The notes under the pieces were generated by a model. It had not been told where the DNA came from. It was given only the letters and a program-made list of their open reading frames with translations, and made no database searches. Positions 7,843 through 17,013 of a DNA stretch of 64,000 bases are shown here, piece after piece; positions within the stretch are counted from its first letter, which is position 1, and each line of letters begins with the position of its first letter. A program made the translations under genes and the position numbers. This stretch comes from Haloflavibacter putidus (lineage in GTDB: Bacteria > Bacteroidota > Bacteroidia > Flavobacteriales > Flavobacteriaceae), in the NCBI RefSeq assembly GCF_006546625.1, contig NZ_VIAR01000006.1, positions 124,001 to 188,000 of the forward strand, in the 5' to 3' direction.

Positions 7843-9216
7843 TTAAAATTTCAAGAATTTCTTCTCAAGCGGTTTTTTATAAATTTCGAAAAGTAAAACA
7901 CCAATAACCAGTAAATATTCTAAAGAAACCAAGCCTAAATTTTCGGAAGTTTCTAGACTGGTGTAAGCGGTATAACTTAGAATAATGGTAAAACTCCATA
8001 CCAACATAAACCTGTAGCGGGTAAAAATACTTAACAATAACGGTAAACTCAAATACCACGGATGCACGGTGGTAGAGAAAAATAGGTAAGCACAAAAAGC
8101 AAATAACATTGCGGTAAGCAAGTTTTTTTCGGGATAATTTTTCCGTAAAAAACTTAAACATAAAATGCTTATAACAGATAGAACTGGTAAAATTTTTCCT
8201 AAAATTTCAATTGTATTATAACCGGTAAAATAGTAACCAATTTCGCGTAAAACGTAATAGAAACTTGCGTTAAACTCAAAGCTGTTAAACCATAATCCTA
8301 TACTTTCCGTAAAGTTAAAAAAGAATTCCTTGCTATAAAAAGGCAAGAATCCCAATGCAGTAAATAGTATAACAAGGGTATAAAAACCTAGTAATTTATA
8401 GAAACTTAAACCTTTCTTTTTGATAAAATAATAAAAAAATAGTGGTAGTAACAGAAGACTAAAAAGCTTTGTTAACACAGACAAGGCAAAGAAAAAAGCT
8501 GCAAGTTTCCATTTATTTTTAAATAACAAATACAGGCTAAACAATAAGAAAGACACCAGTAAACTTTCAAAATGCAGATTGCCGGTTAGTTCAATAATTA
8601 TAAAAGGGTTAAGCAAAAACCAAAAAATGCGTTCTTGTGGCAGATTAAGTTGCAAAAGAATTTTTCTTCCTACATAAAAAATACCTATTTCCGCTAAAAG
8701 CGTCAATACGCGCATTGCCACTAAGGTTTTTACAATACTATTGTCTCCCAACCAAACTGTAATAGCATAAATAGCTTGGCTAAACGGCGGATAATTAGTA
8801 GGATTACCGGCACTCAAACTTCCCATTCCTGTAATTAATGTCTTATAATTTGGAATTATTTCTTTTAAAACATCTAGCCGCGTTAACCAATCTTGCGGAG
8901 ATGTTTCGTATGGGTTATAAGCATTTAAAGTTAGTGTGCCATCCCAAATAAACCTGTAGAAATCTTGTGATAAACTGGGAGTTGCAAACAAAAAGATTAC
9001 ACGAAACAGAATAGCCAATCCCAGTAATAAATTGAGGTTATGTCTATTAGTTTCGATAAGTTTATACGCCATTATAAACAAAGCCGCATAAAGCGCGAAT
9101 AACTTACCAAAATCTGCTCGCTGTAAATGATAGGCAAAAATATAATACATAACTACAGAAACCAGACTATATAAGATAGTAGTTTGCTGCGTCTTTATTT
9201 TTGCAAAAAAATTCAT
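7843..9216 (-). CDS. polytopic membrane glycosyltransferase (mannosyltransferase-like)
   Basis: This 457-residue protein has about 12 hydrophobic segments and resembles GT-C enzymes that use polyprenyl-phosphate sugars. The first periplasmic loop carries SQDFYRFIWDG and NAYNPYETSP, matching the D-x-x-RY-x-WDG and NPY signature of this type. It overlaps the upstream GT2 gene by 4 bp (ATGA arrangement), so translation is coupled. With the DPM1-like enzyme two genes upstream it could form a pathway that makes a polyprenyl-phosphate sugar and then transfers it outside the membrane. The sugar and acceptor are unknown. Confidence 0.75.
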   Translation of the reverse strand: MNFFAKIKTQQTTILYSLVSVVMYYIFAYHLQRADFGKLFALYAALFIMAYKLIETNRHNLNLLLGLAILFRVIFLFATPSLSQDFYRFIWDGTLTLNAYNPYETSPQDWLTRLDVLKEIIPNYKTLITGMGSLSAGNPTNYPPFSQAIYAITVWLGDNSIVKTLVAMRVLTLLAEIGIFYVGRKILLQLNLPQERIFWFLLNPFIIIELTGNLHFESLLVSFLLFSLYLLFKNKWKLAAFFFALSVLTKLFSLLLLPLFFYYFIKKKGLSFYKLLGFYTLVILFTALGFLPFYSKEFFFNFTESIGLWFNSFEFNASFYYVLREIGYYFTGYNTIEILGKILPVLSVISILCLSFLRKNYPEKNLLTAMLFAFCAYLFFSTTVHPWYLSLPLLLSIFTRYRFMLVWSFTIILSYTAYTSLETSENLGLVSLEYLLVIGVLLFEIYKKPLEKKFLKF

Positions 9217-10691
9217 CCTCTAGCTTTTAAAGATTGCAGACTTACAAAACCAAAGCCTAAAAACAACATTAGGTGAAAAAACAACAAACTAAAATCCGTT
9301 AATGCAAAGGCAACATAAATAGCATAAGCAAAATAAAAAGTGAGCAAGATTTCCAAAAAAAGACTAAACGTAAACTTTAAACGAGTATCCGTAAGGGTTT
9401 TTGATTTTTTTGAAGTTTTTTGAATATTAAATTTTGGTGTACGAACAAAGGCAGAACGTTTACCGCGATAACCCTCTAAAACCGCAATACTATTGTGCAG
9501 GGAAAGCCCTACAGCAACCGTAAAAAAAGAAAAAAACAAACCCAAAAATTTAAAAAAGCTTTTAAAACTCTTAGCATAAATAGTAGAAAATGCTACCCAG
9601 TACGTACTAAAAAAAATCAATGTACTAACTCCCAAACCGGCCATAAAGAGATATAGATATTGCCATTCCGGATGTTGGTTTTTTATAAATAAAACCGGCA
9701 AACTAAGTACAGCTATGGTCAAAACTGCCAAAAACATCGAGCTGTTCAAAAGATGAAAAAAACTTTGCGTTTTAGTTTGCCACGAGATACCGGGATTGCG
9801 AATAATTTTTAAAAAATTCTTTTTGAAATTTTCTGCAGCACCTTTATTCCATCTAAATTGTTGCGACTTTGCGGCGGCTATTGTTACCGGTAATTCTGCC
9901 GGACTAACCACATCTTTTAGGTATATAAATTTCCAGTTTTTTAACTGGGCGCGGTAGCTGAGATCTAAATCTTCGGTTAGGGTATCTCCTTGCCAATTGC
10001 CGGCATCTAGAATGCAGGTTTTACGCCAAATACCCGCCGTACCGTTAAAGTTGATAAAATGCTTACCAAAACTACGTCCTACTTGTTCCAGGATAAAATG
10101 ATAATCTAAAGCAAAAGCCTGAATTTTTGTAAGCAGCGAATAATTCTTATTCAAATGTCCCCATCTGGTTTGCACCACGCCAATTTCGGGTTTTTCAAAA
10201 TACGGTAAGGTTTGCAGCAACCAATCTTTTTTTGGTAAAAAATCTGCATCAAAAATAGCTATAAACTCGCCTTTGGCTGTTTTTAACGCCTCTCGCAAAG
10301 CTCCGGCTTTATAATCTTTACGGTCTTTACGGTGAATATGCTTAATGTTTAATCCTGTTTTTTGCAGGTTTTCGACTAATTGTTTTGTGGTTTGCAGAGA
10401 AGAATCTGTAGAATCGTCTAAAACTTGAATTTCTAATTTTTCTTGTGGATATTCTAACTGCGCAATTTTTTTTAGAAGTCGCTCTACCACCAATCTTTCG
10501 TTGTAGATAGGCAATTGCACGGTGACTAAAGGCAAATTATCTTTATCACTTTCCGTAAAGTTTTTCTTTTTTTTGTAATACGAATTTTTACCGGCTTTTA
10601 AAAAATAAAAAAGCAATTGCAACTGCGACAAGCTGTAAAGAAAAACAAAAAGCAAGGCTAGCAGGTATAGGATTAGAACAAAAAGCTGCAT
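9213..10691 (-). CDS. membrane glycosyltransferase family 2 (cellulose-synthase-like)
   Basis: This 492-residue enzyme has one N-terminal membrane helix, a cytosolic GT-A catalytic domain and four C-terminal helices. The processive GT2 residues are visible: DDSTD near residue 90, the DxD motif in FDADFLP near 150, TEDLDLSYRAQ near 240, and QQFRW (QxxRW) near 275. The family builds glycolipids or polysaccharides from UDP-sugars. It overlaps the downstream mannosyltransferase-like gene by 4 bp and shares one base with the stop of the gene upstream. The product is not predictable from sequence. Confidence 0.82.
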   Translation of the reverse strand: MQLFVLILYLLALLFVFLYSLSQLQLLFYFLKAGKNSYYKKKKNFTESDKDNLPLVTVQLPIYNERLVVERLLKKIAQLEYPQEKLEIQVLDDSTDSSLQTTKQLVENLQKTGLNIKHIHRKDRKDYKAGALREALKTAKGEFIAIFDADFLPKKDWLLQTLPYFEKPEIGVVQTRWGHLNKNYSLLTKIQAFALDYHFILEQVGRSFGKHFINFNGTAGIWRKTCILDAGNWQGDTLTEDLDLSYRAQLKNWKFIYLKDVVSPAELPVTIAAAKSQQFRWNKGAAENFKKNFLKIIRNPGISWQTKTQSFFHLLNSSMFLAVLTIAVLSLPVLFIKNQHPEWQYLYLFMAGLGVSTLIFFSTYWVAFSTIYAKSFKSFFKFLGLFFSFFTVAVGLSLHNSIAVLEGYRGKRSAFVRTPKFNIQKTSKKSKTLTDTRLKFTFSLFLEILLTFYFAYAIYVAFALTDFSLLFFHLMLFLGFGFVSLQSLKARG

Positions 10692-11383
10692 TATTTAAAG
10701 CTGTATTTAAAAATCCATCCTAAAATTTTAACGCCGGCCATAAATGCGCCTTTTACGGTACCAGAAACTTTAGAAACCCCAATCCGATTTCTATAGGGCA
10801 CGGGCACTTCTATATAGCTCATATTTTGTTTTAACACTTTTAATTGCATTTCTACCGTCCATCCGTAGGTTTTATCTTGCATCTCCAATTGTAAAAGTTT
10901 AGGGTATTTTATTGCTCTAAACGGACCTAAATCTGTAAAATTAGCATTAAAAATAATACGCATTAAAAAAGTAGCCAATGCATTTCCAAAAATTTGCGGT
11001 TGGGTCATTGCTCCTTTTTCGCGTAAGCTTTTAGCCCTTGCACCAACCACAAAATCTATATTTTTATCTACTATTGGTTGTACTATTTGTGTTAGGTTAT
11101 CGGGATAATCGCTATAATCGCCATCTAAAAAAACCACTATATCCGGTTTTTTTTCTTGTTGGGCAATATAAGCTAAGCCTTTTAGACAAGCGTAACCGTA
11201 ACCTTTTTGTGCTTCTGTCAAAACCGTAGCACCGGCTTTTTTGGCATTTTGTATGGTAGCATCTGTAGAGTTGTTACTCACCACAATAATTTCTTCCGCA
11301 ATAGCGGGAATATCTTTTATGACGTGCGCAATAGCATCTTCTTCGTTGTAAGCAGGAATAATTACTTTTATGTGCGCCGGCAT
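10691..11383 (-). CDS. glycosyltransferase family 2, DPM1-like
   Basis: This 230-residue soluble GT2 enzyme resembles polyprenyl-phosphate sugar synthases. IPAYNEEDAIAHVI is at the N-terminus, VVSNNSTDAT follows, the metal-binding FLDGDYSDYP is near residue 90, and TDLGPFRAI is near 160. No membrane anchor is apparent apart from a hydrophobic patch at the C-terminus. It is the first of a three-gene glycosyltransferase run and lies 93 bp downstream of rodA, so it may share the cell-shape operon transcript. It probably makes the lipid-linked sugar used by the two genes after it, which is an inference from context. Confidence 0.82.
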   Translation of the reverse strand: MPAHIKVIIPAYNEEDAIAHVIKDIPAIAEEIIVVSNNSTDATIQNAKKAGATVLTEAQKGYGYACLKGLAYIAQQEKKPDIVVFLDGDYSDYPDNLTQIVQPIVDKNIDFVVGARAKSLREKGAMTQPQIFGNALATFLMRIIFNANFTDLGPFRAIKYPKLLQLEMQDKTYGWTVEMQLKVLKQNMSYIEVPVPYRNRIGVSKVSGTVKGAFMAGVKILGWIFKYSFK

Positions 11384-11476
11384 ATTTTAAAACTTTACGG
11401 AAAGCAAAAATAGGTTATTCCTGCTGGGGAATAAAAAATTCTTAGAAAAAGCTAATTCCGCGAAAGCGTAAATAGT

Positions 11477-12733
11477 TTAAATAGCCGAATAACTCTTACG
11501 ACTAGCATCTAACCGAATAAAAATAAAGAGCAAAAGCGTAAAACCCCACAAACTAGAACCGCCATAACTCAAAAACGGCAACGGAATACCAACGGTGGGC
11601 AAAACCCCAATTACCATCCCGATATTGACGGCAAAGTGAATAAATAGAATTCCCAAAACACTATAACCATAAACCCGGCTAAACTGCGATTTTTGGCGTT
11701 CTGCCAAAAAGGCCAAGCGCAAAAGCAAACAAACAAATAGTACTACGAGTCCGCCGGCACCTAGAAAACCCCATTCTTCTCCTACTGTGCTAAAAATATA
11801 ATCTGTATGTTGCTCCGGTACAAAATTACCTTTGGTTTGCGTGCCTTGCATAAAGCCTTTTCCAGTCCACCCGCCACTACCAATGGCAATTTCGCTTTGG
11901 TTGGTATTAAAACCTATACCTTTGGTGTCTACTTCTTTTCCCAAGACCAAATTAAACCTATCGCGGTGGTGTTGTTGAAATACACTATGAAAAATATAAT
12001 TTACCGAAAAGGAAAATAAAACCGCCAAGACACTCATTATAAAATAGCGCGAAAAGTGCTTTTTTTTCTTTTTTCTGTTGAAGAATAAAATTAAAAGCGC
12101 CAAAATAACTACTCCAACACTTACCCAAAGCGTTCCAAAAGCCAAGGTTAAGACAAATAAAGCTACAAGACTAAAACCAACCAAAAGATAGCCGCCCGAC
12201 AAACCTTCGCGGTATAACGGAAAGAAAAAGGCTGCATAAACCACAGCACTACCAGGATCGGGTTGTGGCAATATTAAAAGCGTAGGTAAAAGAATAACGG
12301 CAAAAGCACCTAACTGGTGTTTAAAAGAAGTAATGTTGGTTTGAATATCACTCAAGTATTTTGCTAATGCCAAAGCGGTTGCAGCTTTAGCAAACTCTCC
12401 CGGTTGTATACTAAACGGTCCAAAAACATACCAAGCCGTAGCACCCGATATGGTTTTACCGAAAATAAACAAGCCGGCAAGCGACAAAAGGGAAAGCAGA
12501 TAAATTACGCTAGAAAAACGTTGGTAAAATTTAGCTTCTACCGAAAGTATAAAAATCACTAAAACCAGGCTTAAAACAATCCATAAAGCCTGTCTGCCAA
12601 ATGTATGCGACAAATCAAAAATACCGGTAGCAGCTTCTGTATAGGAAGTGGAGTAGATATTTAACCACCCAAAAACCACCAAGATTAAAAAAAGCAAAAT
12701 TGTAATCCAATCAAATTTAACGTTGCTCTTCAT
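11477..12733 (-). CDS. rodA: RodA peptidoglycan glycosyltransferase (SEDS)
   Basis: This 418-residue polytopic SEDS protein polymerises glycan strands from lipid II during side-wall growth. Conserved segments include GPFSIQPGEFAK, LPQPDPGSAVVY (with the catalytic Asp region), VPEQHTDYIFSTVGEEWG and LPFLSYGGSS near the C-terminus. It has about ten membrane helices. The gene starts 3 bp after the stop of its partner transpeptidase mrdA. A longer stretch around residues 205-260, including a run of Lys residues, separates the two helix bundles as is common in Bacteroidota RodA. Confidence 0.93.
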   Translation of the reverse strand: MKSNVKFDWITILLFLILVVFGWLNIYSTSYTEAATGIFDLSHTFGRQALWIVLSLVLVIFILSVEAKFYQRFSSVIYLLSLLSLAGLFIFGKTISGATAWYVFGPFSIQPGEFAKAATALALAKYLSDIQTNITSFKHQLGAFAVILLPTLLILPQPDPGSAVVYAAFFFPLYREGLSGGYLLVGFSLVALFVLTLAFGTLWVSVGVVILALLILFFNRKKKKKHFSRYFIMSVLAVLFSFSVNYIFHSVFQQHHRDRFNLVLGKEVDTKGIGFNTNQSEIAIGSGGWTGKGFMQGTQTKGNFVPEQHTDYIFSTVGEEWGFLGAGGLVVLFVCLLLRLAFLAERQKSQFSRVYGYSVLGILFIHFAVNIGMVIGVLPTVGIPLPFLSYGGSSLWGFTLLLFIFIRLDASRKSYSAI

Positions 12734-12736
12734 CTT

Positions 12737-14599
12737 TTACTGGTTGATTTTAAAAGGTTCGCCAGAATATGGTTTTTTATATTCTTCTATCAAATCGTGT
12801 TCTAAAACCCATTTTTCTAAATCTGTACGAGTAATTTCCCCTTTAAGGTATTTTTCTATCATTAAACTTGCAATTCTGCCACCATATCTAGAACCCCAAT
12901 AACCATTTTCTACAAATACGGCAATGGCAATTTTTGGGTCGTCTTTTGGTGCAAAAGCTACAAATATAGAATGGTCTGTAAGTTGCACCCGCTCCCCATC
13001 TATTTTGGTAAAGTTTTCTGCCGTACCGGTTTTTCCGCAAACCTCAACCCCGGGCACTTGAAGAAAACGTGCCGTACCGTATTCGTAAACGCCAAACATT
13101 CCTTCTATAATAGGATCGAAATTTTCTGCATCTATAGTTGTATAGTTTTTTTGCGTGTATTTTTTTTCTTTTATCGGGTTGCCGTCTATTTCTTTTAAAA
13201 TATGCGGCGTATAAAACCAACCACGATTGGCAATAGCAGCAGTCATATTAGCCAATTGTATAGGAGTTGTAGCTACTTCTCCTTGACCAATTCCGTTAGA
13301 AATAATATAGGTTGCGCGCCAGCGATTTGCAGGATACCATCTGTTATAATATTCTGCATCGGGTATGCGTCCCGGTTGCCCCGAAGGTAAATCATAACCC
13401 AAATAATCTCCTAAACCAAAACTGGCTAAATGATCGTGCCACACGTTAACCCCTTTTTGAGCAGAGTCGTATTTTTCTATAATTTTACGATAGGTTTTCC
13501 CAAAATAGGCATTACACGAATGGGCTATGGCGGGCGTTAAGCTTAATGGTGCTTTATGCGGATGGCAAGCCATTCTGCCGCCGCGACCGTAAGAAAAACC
13601 TAAATGACAATCTATTCTCTCTTTGGTATCTATTACATTTTCTTGAAGGGCAATTAAGCCCGTTAACGCTTTAAAAGGCGAGCCGGGCGGATACATAGCT
13701 TGTAAACTGCGGTCGTATAAAGGTTTGGCAATGGTATCGTACCAAAGTTTATTGAAATTACGTGAGCGTTTTCGGCCAACCAAAAGACCCGGGTCGTAAC
13801 CGGGAGCAGTAATTAAACTGAGTATTTCGCCGGTTTGAGGTTCTAAGGCTACAATGCCGCCCCATTTTCCTTTCATTAATTTTTCGCCATAGGCTTGTAA
13901 TTCTGCGTCTATGGTGAGGTTTATATCTTTTCCTTTTACCGGTAAAGTATCGTATTGGCCTTCTTTATATGGTCCTAATTCTAAGTTATGAATGTCTTTT
14001 TGAATGTACTTTACGCCTTTTCTGCCGCGCAATATTTTTTCGTATTCTTTTTCTACGCCTTGTCTTCCAATTAAATCTCCGGCAATGTAATAGGGTTTTT
14101 CGGCAATTTCTGCTGTGTTTGCTTCAGATATATATCCTAAAACATTGGCGCCAAAATCTACTTGATAATCCCGTAAAGAGCGTTTTTGAATATAAAAACC
14201 TTTGTACTTACGCATTTTCTCTTGTAAATAGGCGTATTCTTCTTTGCTAAGCTGCGGCACAATAACCGATGGTAAACGTGGAGAGTAAATTTTTGCTTTG
14301 TCTAATTGCTTTGCCAAATCTTCTTGCGAAACACTTAATAGTATAGAAAGTTCTAAGGTATCAAAAGGCTCTACCTCGCGTGGTATTGCCATTACATCAT
14401 AAGAAGGTTGGTTGGAAACCAATAATTTATCGTTGCGATCAAAAATATAACCGCGCTGTGGATAATCGTATTCAATTTTGATGGCATTATTCTGCGAAAG
14501 CACCATAAACGAGTCGTCTATAACCTGCAAATAAAGCAACCGACCTAAAAGCAGAAGACCGGTAAGGACCACCAGTAAGAAAGGTAAGATTTTTCGCAT
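12737..14599 (-). CDS. mrdA: penicillin-binding protein 2 (elongasome transpeptidase)
   Basis: This 620-residue class B PBP cross-links peptidoglycan during elongation. One N-terminal membrane anchor (residues 5-25) is followed by the pedestal domain and the transpeptidase domain. The active-site motifs are SPFK (SxxK, in YPPGSPFKALTG), SCN (SxN, in HSCNAYFG) and KTGT (in CGKTGTAENF). It lies directly next to mreD (start and stop abut) and 3 bp before rodA, the standard elongasome order. No missing catalytic residue was seen. Confidence 0.95.
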   Translation of the reverse strand: MRKILPFLLVVLTGLLLLGRLLYLQVIDDSFMVLSQNNAIKIEYDYPQRGYIFDRNDKLLVSNQPSYDVMAIPREVEPFDTLELSILLSVSQEDLAKQLDKAKIYSPRLPSVIVPQLSKEEYAYLQEKMRKYKGFYIQKRSLRDYQVDFGANVLGYISEANTAEIAEKPYYIAGDLIGRQGVEKEYEKILRGRKGVKYIQKDIHNLELGPYKEGQYDTLPVKGKDINLTIDAELQAYGEKLMKGKWGGIVALEPQTGEILSLITAPGYDPGLLVGRKRSRNFNKLWYDTIAKPLYDRSLQAMYPPGSPFKALTGLIALQENVIDTKERIDCHLGFSYGRGGRMACHPHKAPLSLTPAIAHSCNAYFGKTYRKIIEKYDSAQKGVNVWHDHLASFGLGDYLGYDLPSGQPGRIPDAEYYNRWYPANRWRATYIISNGIGQGEVATTPIQLANMTAAIANRGWFYTPHILKEIDGNPIKEKKYTQKNYTTIDAENFDPIIEGMFGVYEYGTARFLQVPGVEVCGKTGTAENFTKIDGERVQLTDHSIFVAFAPKDDPKIAIAVFVENGYWGSRYGGRIASLMIEKYLKGEITRTDLEKWVLEHDLIEEYKKPYSGEPFKINQ

Positions 14600-15103
14600 T
14601 TATTTTTTTTTCTGAAAGAAAGCAGTTACCAATAAAATTAATAAAACAGTAAAGATACCCGAATACAAAGTCTTTTGCAGTACCAACATAAAGTAAGAAA
14701 AATTAAAGACCTCTAAACTAAATAGCACTAAATGATGACAAAAAACCAAAATAAAGATATATCCTATTCTTTGAGAAATTGGGGTTCTATAGAATTTGAT
14801 GGTTTCGTGTTCATAACTTACTCCAAACGAAAATTTTAAAATTAAAGGACGTATGTACGCAATTACCAAACAGGCTGCTGCATGAATACCCCCCGTATCT
14901 TGAAAAGCATCAATAGTTATACCAATAAGAAAACTAAGAAACAAAACCGCCATTTGGTTTAAATTAAACGGCAATAAAAGCACAAATAACATATAAAGAT
15001 ACGGATTGATGTAGCCCAAGAAATTAATATTGCTCAACAAAATAACTTGCACCAATACCAAAATTATAAAACGCGCTATGTTAGAGAGCAATAGTTTATT
15101 CAT
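14600..15103 (-). CDS. mreD: rod shape-determining protein MreD
   Basis: This 167-residue protein has about five membrane helices with few charged residues between them, as expected for MreD, which links MreC, MreB and PBP2 in the elongasome. Sequence conservation in MreD is low, so the call rests mainly on size, topology (FLIGITIDAFQDTGGIHA is a typical segment) and position between mreC and mrdA. It overlaps mreC by 8 bp. Confidence 0.88.
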   Translation of the reverse strand: MNKLLLSNIARFIILVLVQVILLSNINFLGYINPYLYMLFVLLLPFNLNQMAVLFLSFLIGITIDAFQDTGGIHAAACLVIAYIRPLILKFSFGVSYEHETIKFYRTPISQRIGYIFILVFCHHLVLFSLEVFNFSYFMLVLQKTLYSGIFTVLLILLVTAFFQKKK

Positions 15104-15917
15104 TATTATCTAATAGTTCTTGCAGTTCTTTTTTATTATTGTTTTCTATTATATATACATAGCCAATATTGGTCATATCGTTAAACAATTGAATATCTAT
15201 TGTATAATAGCTCTCGTTTTGGTCTAGCTCAAAATCTTGAATTACTCCTACAGGAATTCCTTTAGGGAAAATTAACGACCTCCCGTTAGTAATTATTGTA
15301 TCCCCTTTTTTTACGGGTGCCAAACGCGGCACATCAATAAGCTGTACAAGGTTTGGGTTTTTTCCGTTCCATATTAAAGTACCAAAGTGATTACTTTTCT
15401 TTAATTGAACATTTATGGCAGCGTTGGTATTAAGAATAGAGATTATTCTGGAAAAATTAGCACTTGTTTCTTCTACAATGCCTACGATACCTTTAGATGT
15501 GATTACGCCATAATCTTCGGCAATAGAATCGTTTTTACCTTTATTGATTAGCAAATAATTATCTAATTTAGAATATTGGTTGCGCAAAACCTTAGCCGCT
15601 CTAAAGGTATAAGGATCTGCAAAACTGGAAGTATCTTTAAAAATAGTATCTATTTCGTGTGCAGACATCTCCGCAAGCTGTTCTCGCAAGACTTTATTCT
15701 CCTCTACTAAGCGGGAGTTATATTCTTTTAAATTAAAGTACTCGTCTACATTATTGGTCCAAGTGTAAATACCACCCATTAAAAAATTGGTAGAACCTAT
15801 AATTTTACTTTTATGGTAAGAATGCGATTGTACGGTAAAAAAGAACGATAAACTAAATAGCAAAAAAAACAGAATCGTATTCTTATAACGAATAAGAAAG
15901 TCAAGAATTTGCTGCAT
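15096..15917 (-). CDS. mreC: rod shape-determining protein MreC
   Basis: This 273-residue protein has one N-terminal membrane helix (about 13-30), a coiled-coil stretch (about 60-92, with NSRLVEENKVLREQLAEM), and a beta-rich periplasmic domain with GIVGIVEE and PKGIPVGVI that matches MreC. It scaffolds the elongasome on the periplasmic side. The gene starts 15 bp after the mreB stop and its 3' end overlaps mreD by 8 bp. Confidence 0.93.
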   Translation of the reverse strand: MQQILDFLIRYKNTILFFLLFSLSFFFTVQSHSYHKSKIIGSTNFLMGGIYTWTNNVDEYFNLKEYNSRLVEENKVLREQLAEMSAHEIDTIFKDTSSFADPYTFRAAKVLRNQYSKLDNYLLINKGKNDSIAEDYGVITSKGIVGIVEETSANFSRIISILNTNAAINVQLKKSNHFGTLIWNGKNPNLVQLIDVPRLAPVKKGDTIITNGRSLIFPKGIPVGVIQDFELDQNESYYTIDIQLFNDMTNIGYVYIIENNNKKELQELLDNNE

Positions 15918-15932
15918 AAATCAATCTATCTT

Positions 15933-16961
15933 CTATTTAATAAGTACCGCTTTAAACTTGTTTATTGTTTTTAGGGTTATTCCTGTACCGCGCACCACCG
16001 CTCTTAACGGATCTTCGGCAATGTAAACCGGTAAATCTGTTTTTTGCGACAAACGTTTATCTAAACCCCGCAGCATAGAACCGCCACCGGCTAAGTACAC
16101 ACCGGTATTATAAATATCTGCTGCCAATTCTGGCGGGGTTTGCGATAATGTTTCCATCACGGCATCTTCAATACGTAAAATAGATTTATCTAATGCCTTT
16201 GCAATCTCACGATAAGTAATATTTACCTGTTTTGGTTTTCCGGTAAGCAAATCTCTACCTTGTACATTCATTTCTTCTGGCGGCACTTCTATATCTTCTG
16301 TAGCGGCACCAATCTGAATTTTAATTTTTTCTGCTGTGCGTTCTCCCACATACAAGTTGTGTTGGGTACGCATATAATAAACAATATCGTTGGTAAAAAC
16401 GTCTCCCGCAATTTTAACCGATTTATCGCAAACAATTCCGCCAAGGGCAATAACCGCGATTTCTGTGGTACCACCACCAATATCTACAATCATATTACCT
16501 TTTGGCTGCATAATATCTACGCCAATACCAATTGCTGCGGCCATTGGTTCGTGAATAAGATAAACTTCTTTCCCGTTAACCCTTTCTGCGCTTTCTTTTA
16601 CCGCACGCATTTCTACTTCGGTTATACCGGAAGGTATACAAATTACCATTCGTAAAGCCGGAGTAAAAAGACGCTTTTTTAACGCCGGTATTTCTTTAAT
16701 AAAACGCGTAAGCATCTGCTCACTCGCATCAAAATCTGCAATTACGCCATCTTTTAAAGGTCTTACAGTCTTTATATTTTCATGGGTTTTACCTTGCATC
16801 ATCGCTGCTTGTTTTCCTGCAGCAATTATTTTGCCGGTAGTGCGATCTCTAGCAACAATAGACGGACTGTCTACCACCACTTTATCATTATGTATAACCA
16901 AGGTATTTGCAGTACCTAAATCTATCGCGATATCTTCGGTTAGAAAATCAAAAAATCCCAT
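15933..16961 (-). CDS. mreB: rod shape-determining protein MreB (bacterial actin)
   Basis: This 342-residue actin homologue forms the filaments that guide side-wall synthesis. The phosphate-1 motif IDLGTANTLV is at residues 13-22, phosphate-2 is in MIVDIGGGTTEIAVI near 160, and the adenosine motif YLAGGGSMLRG is near 288. Length and motifs are standard. It lies 52 bp downstream of purH and begins the mreBCD-mrdA-rodA set, so it may be transcribed from the purH promoter; no separate TAnnTTTG box is evident in the gap. Confidence 0.97.
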   Translation of the reverse strand: MGFFDFLTEDIAIDLGTANTLVIHNDKVVVDSPSIVARDRTTGKIIAAGKQAAMMQGKTHENIKTVRPLKDGVIADFDASEQMLTRFIKEIPALKKRLFTPALRMVICIPSGITEVEMRAVKESAERVNGKEVYLIHEPMAAAIGIGVDIMQPKGNMIVDIGGGTTEIAVIALGGIVCDKSVKIAGDVFTNDIVYYMRTQHNLYVGERTAEKIKIQIGAATEDIEVPPEEMNVQGRDLLTGKPKQVNITYREIAKALDKSILRIEDAVMETLSQTPPELAADIYNTGVYLAGGGSMLRGLDKRLSQKTDLPVYIAEDPLRAVVRGTGITLKTINKFKAVLIK

Positions 16962-17013
16962 AAAATACTAATAAGTTGTTTCCCGGTTTACGGAGTTTTG
17001 TAAATGTATAAAA

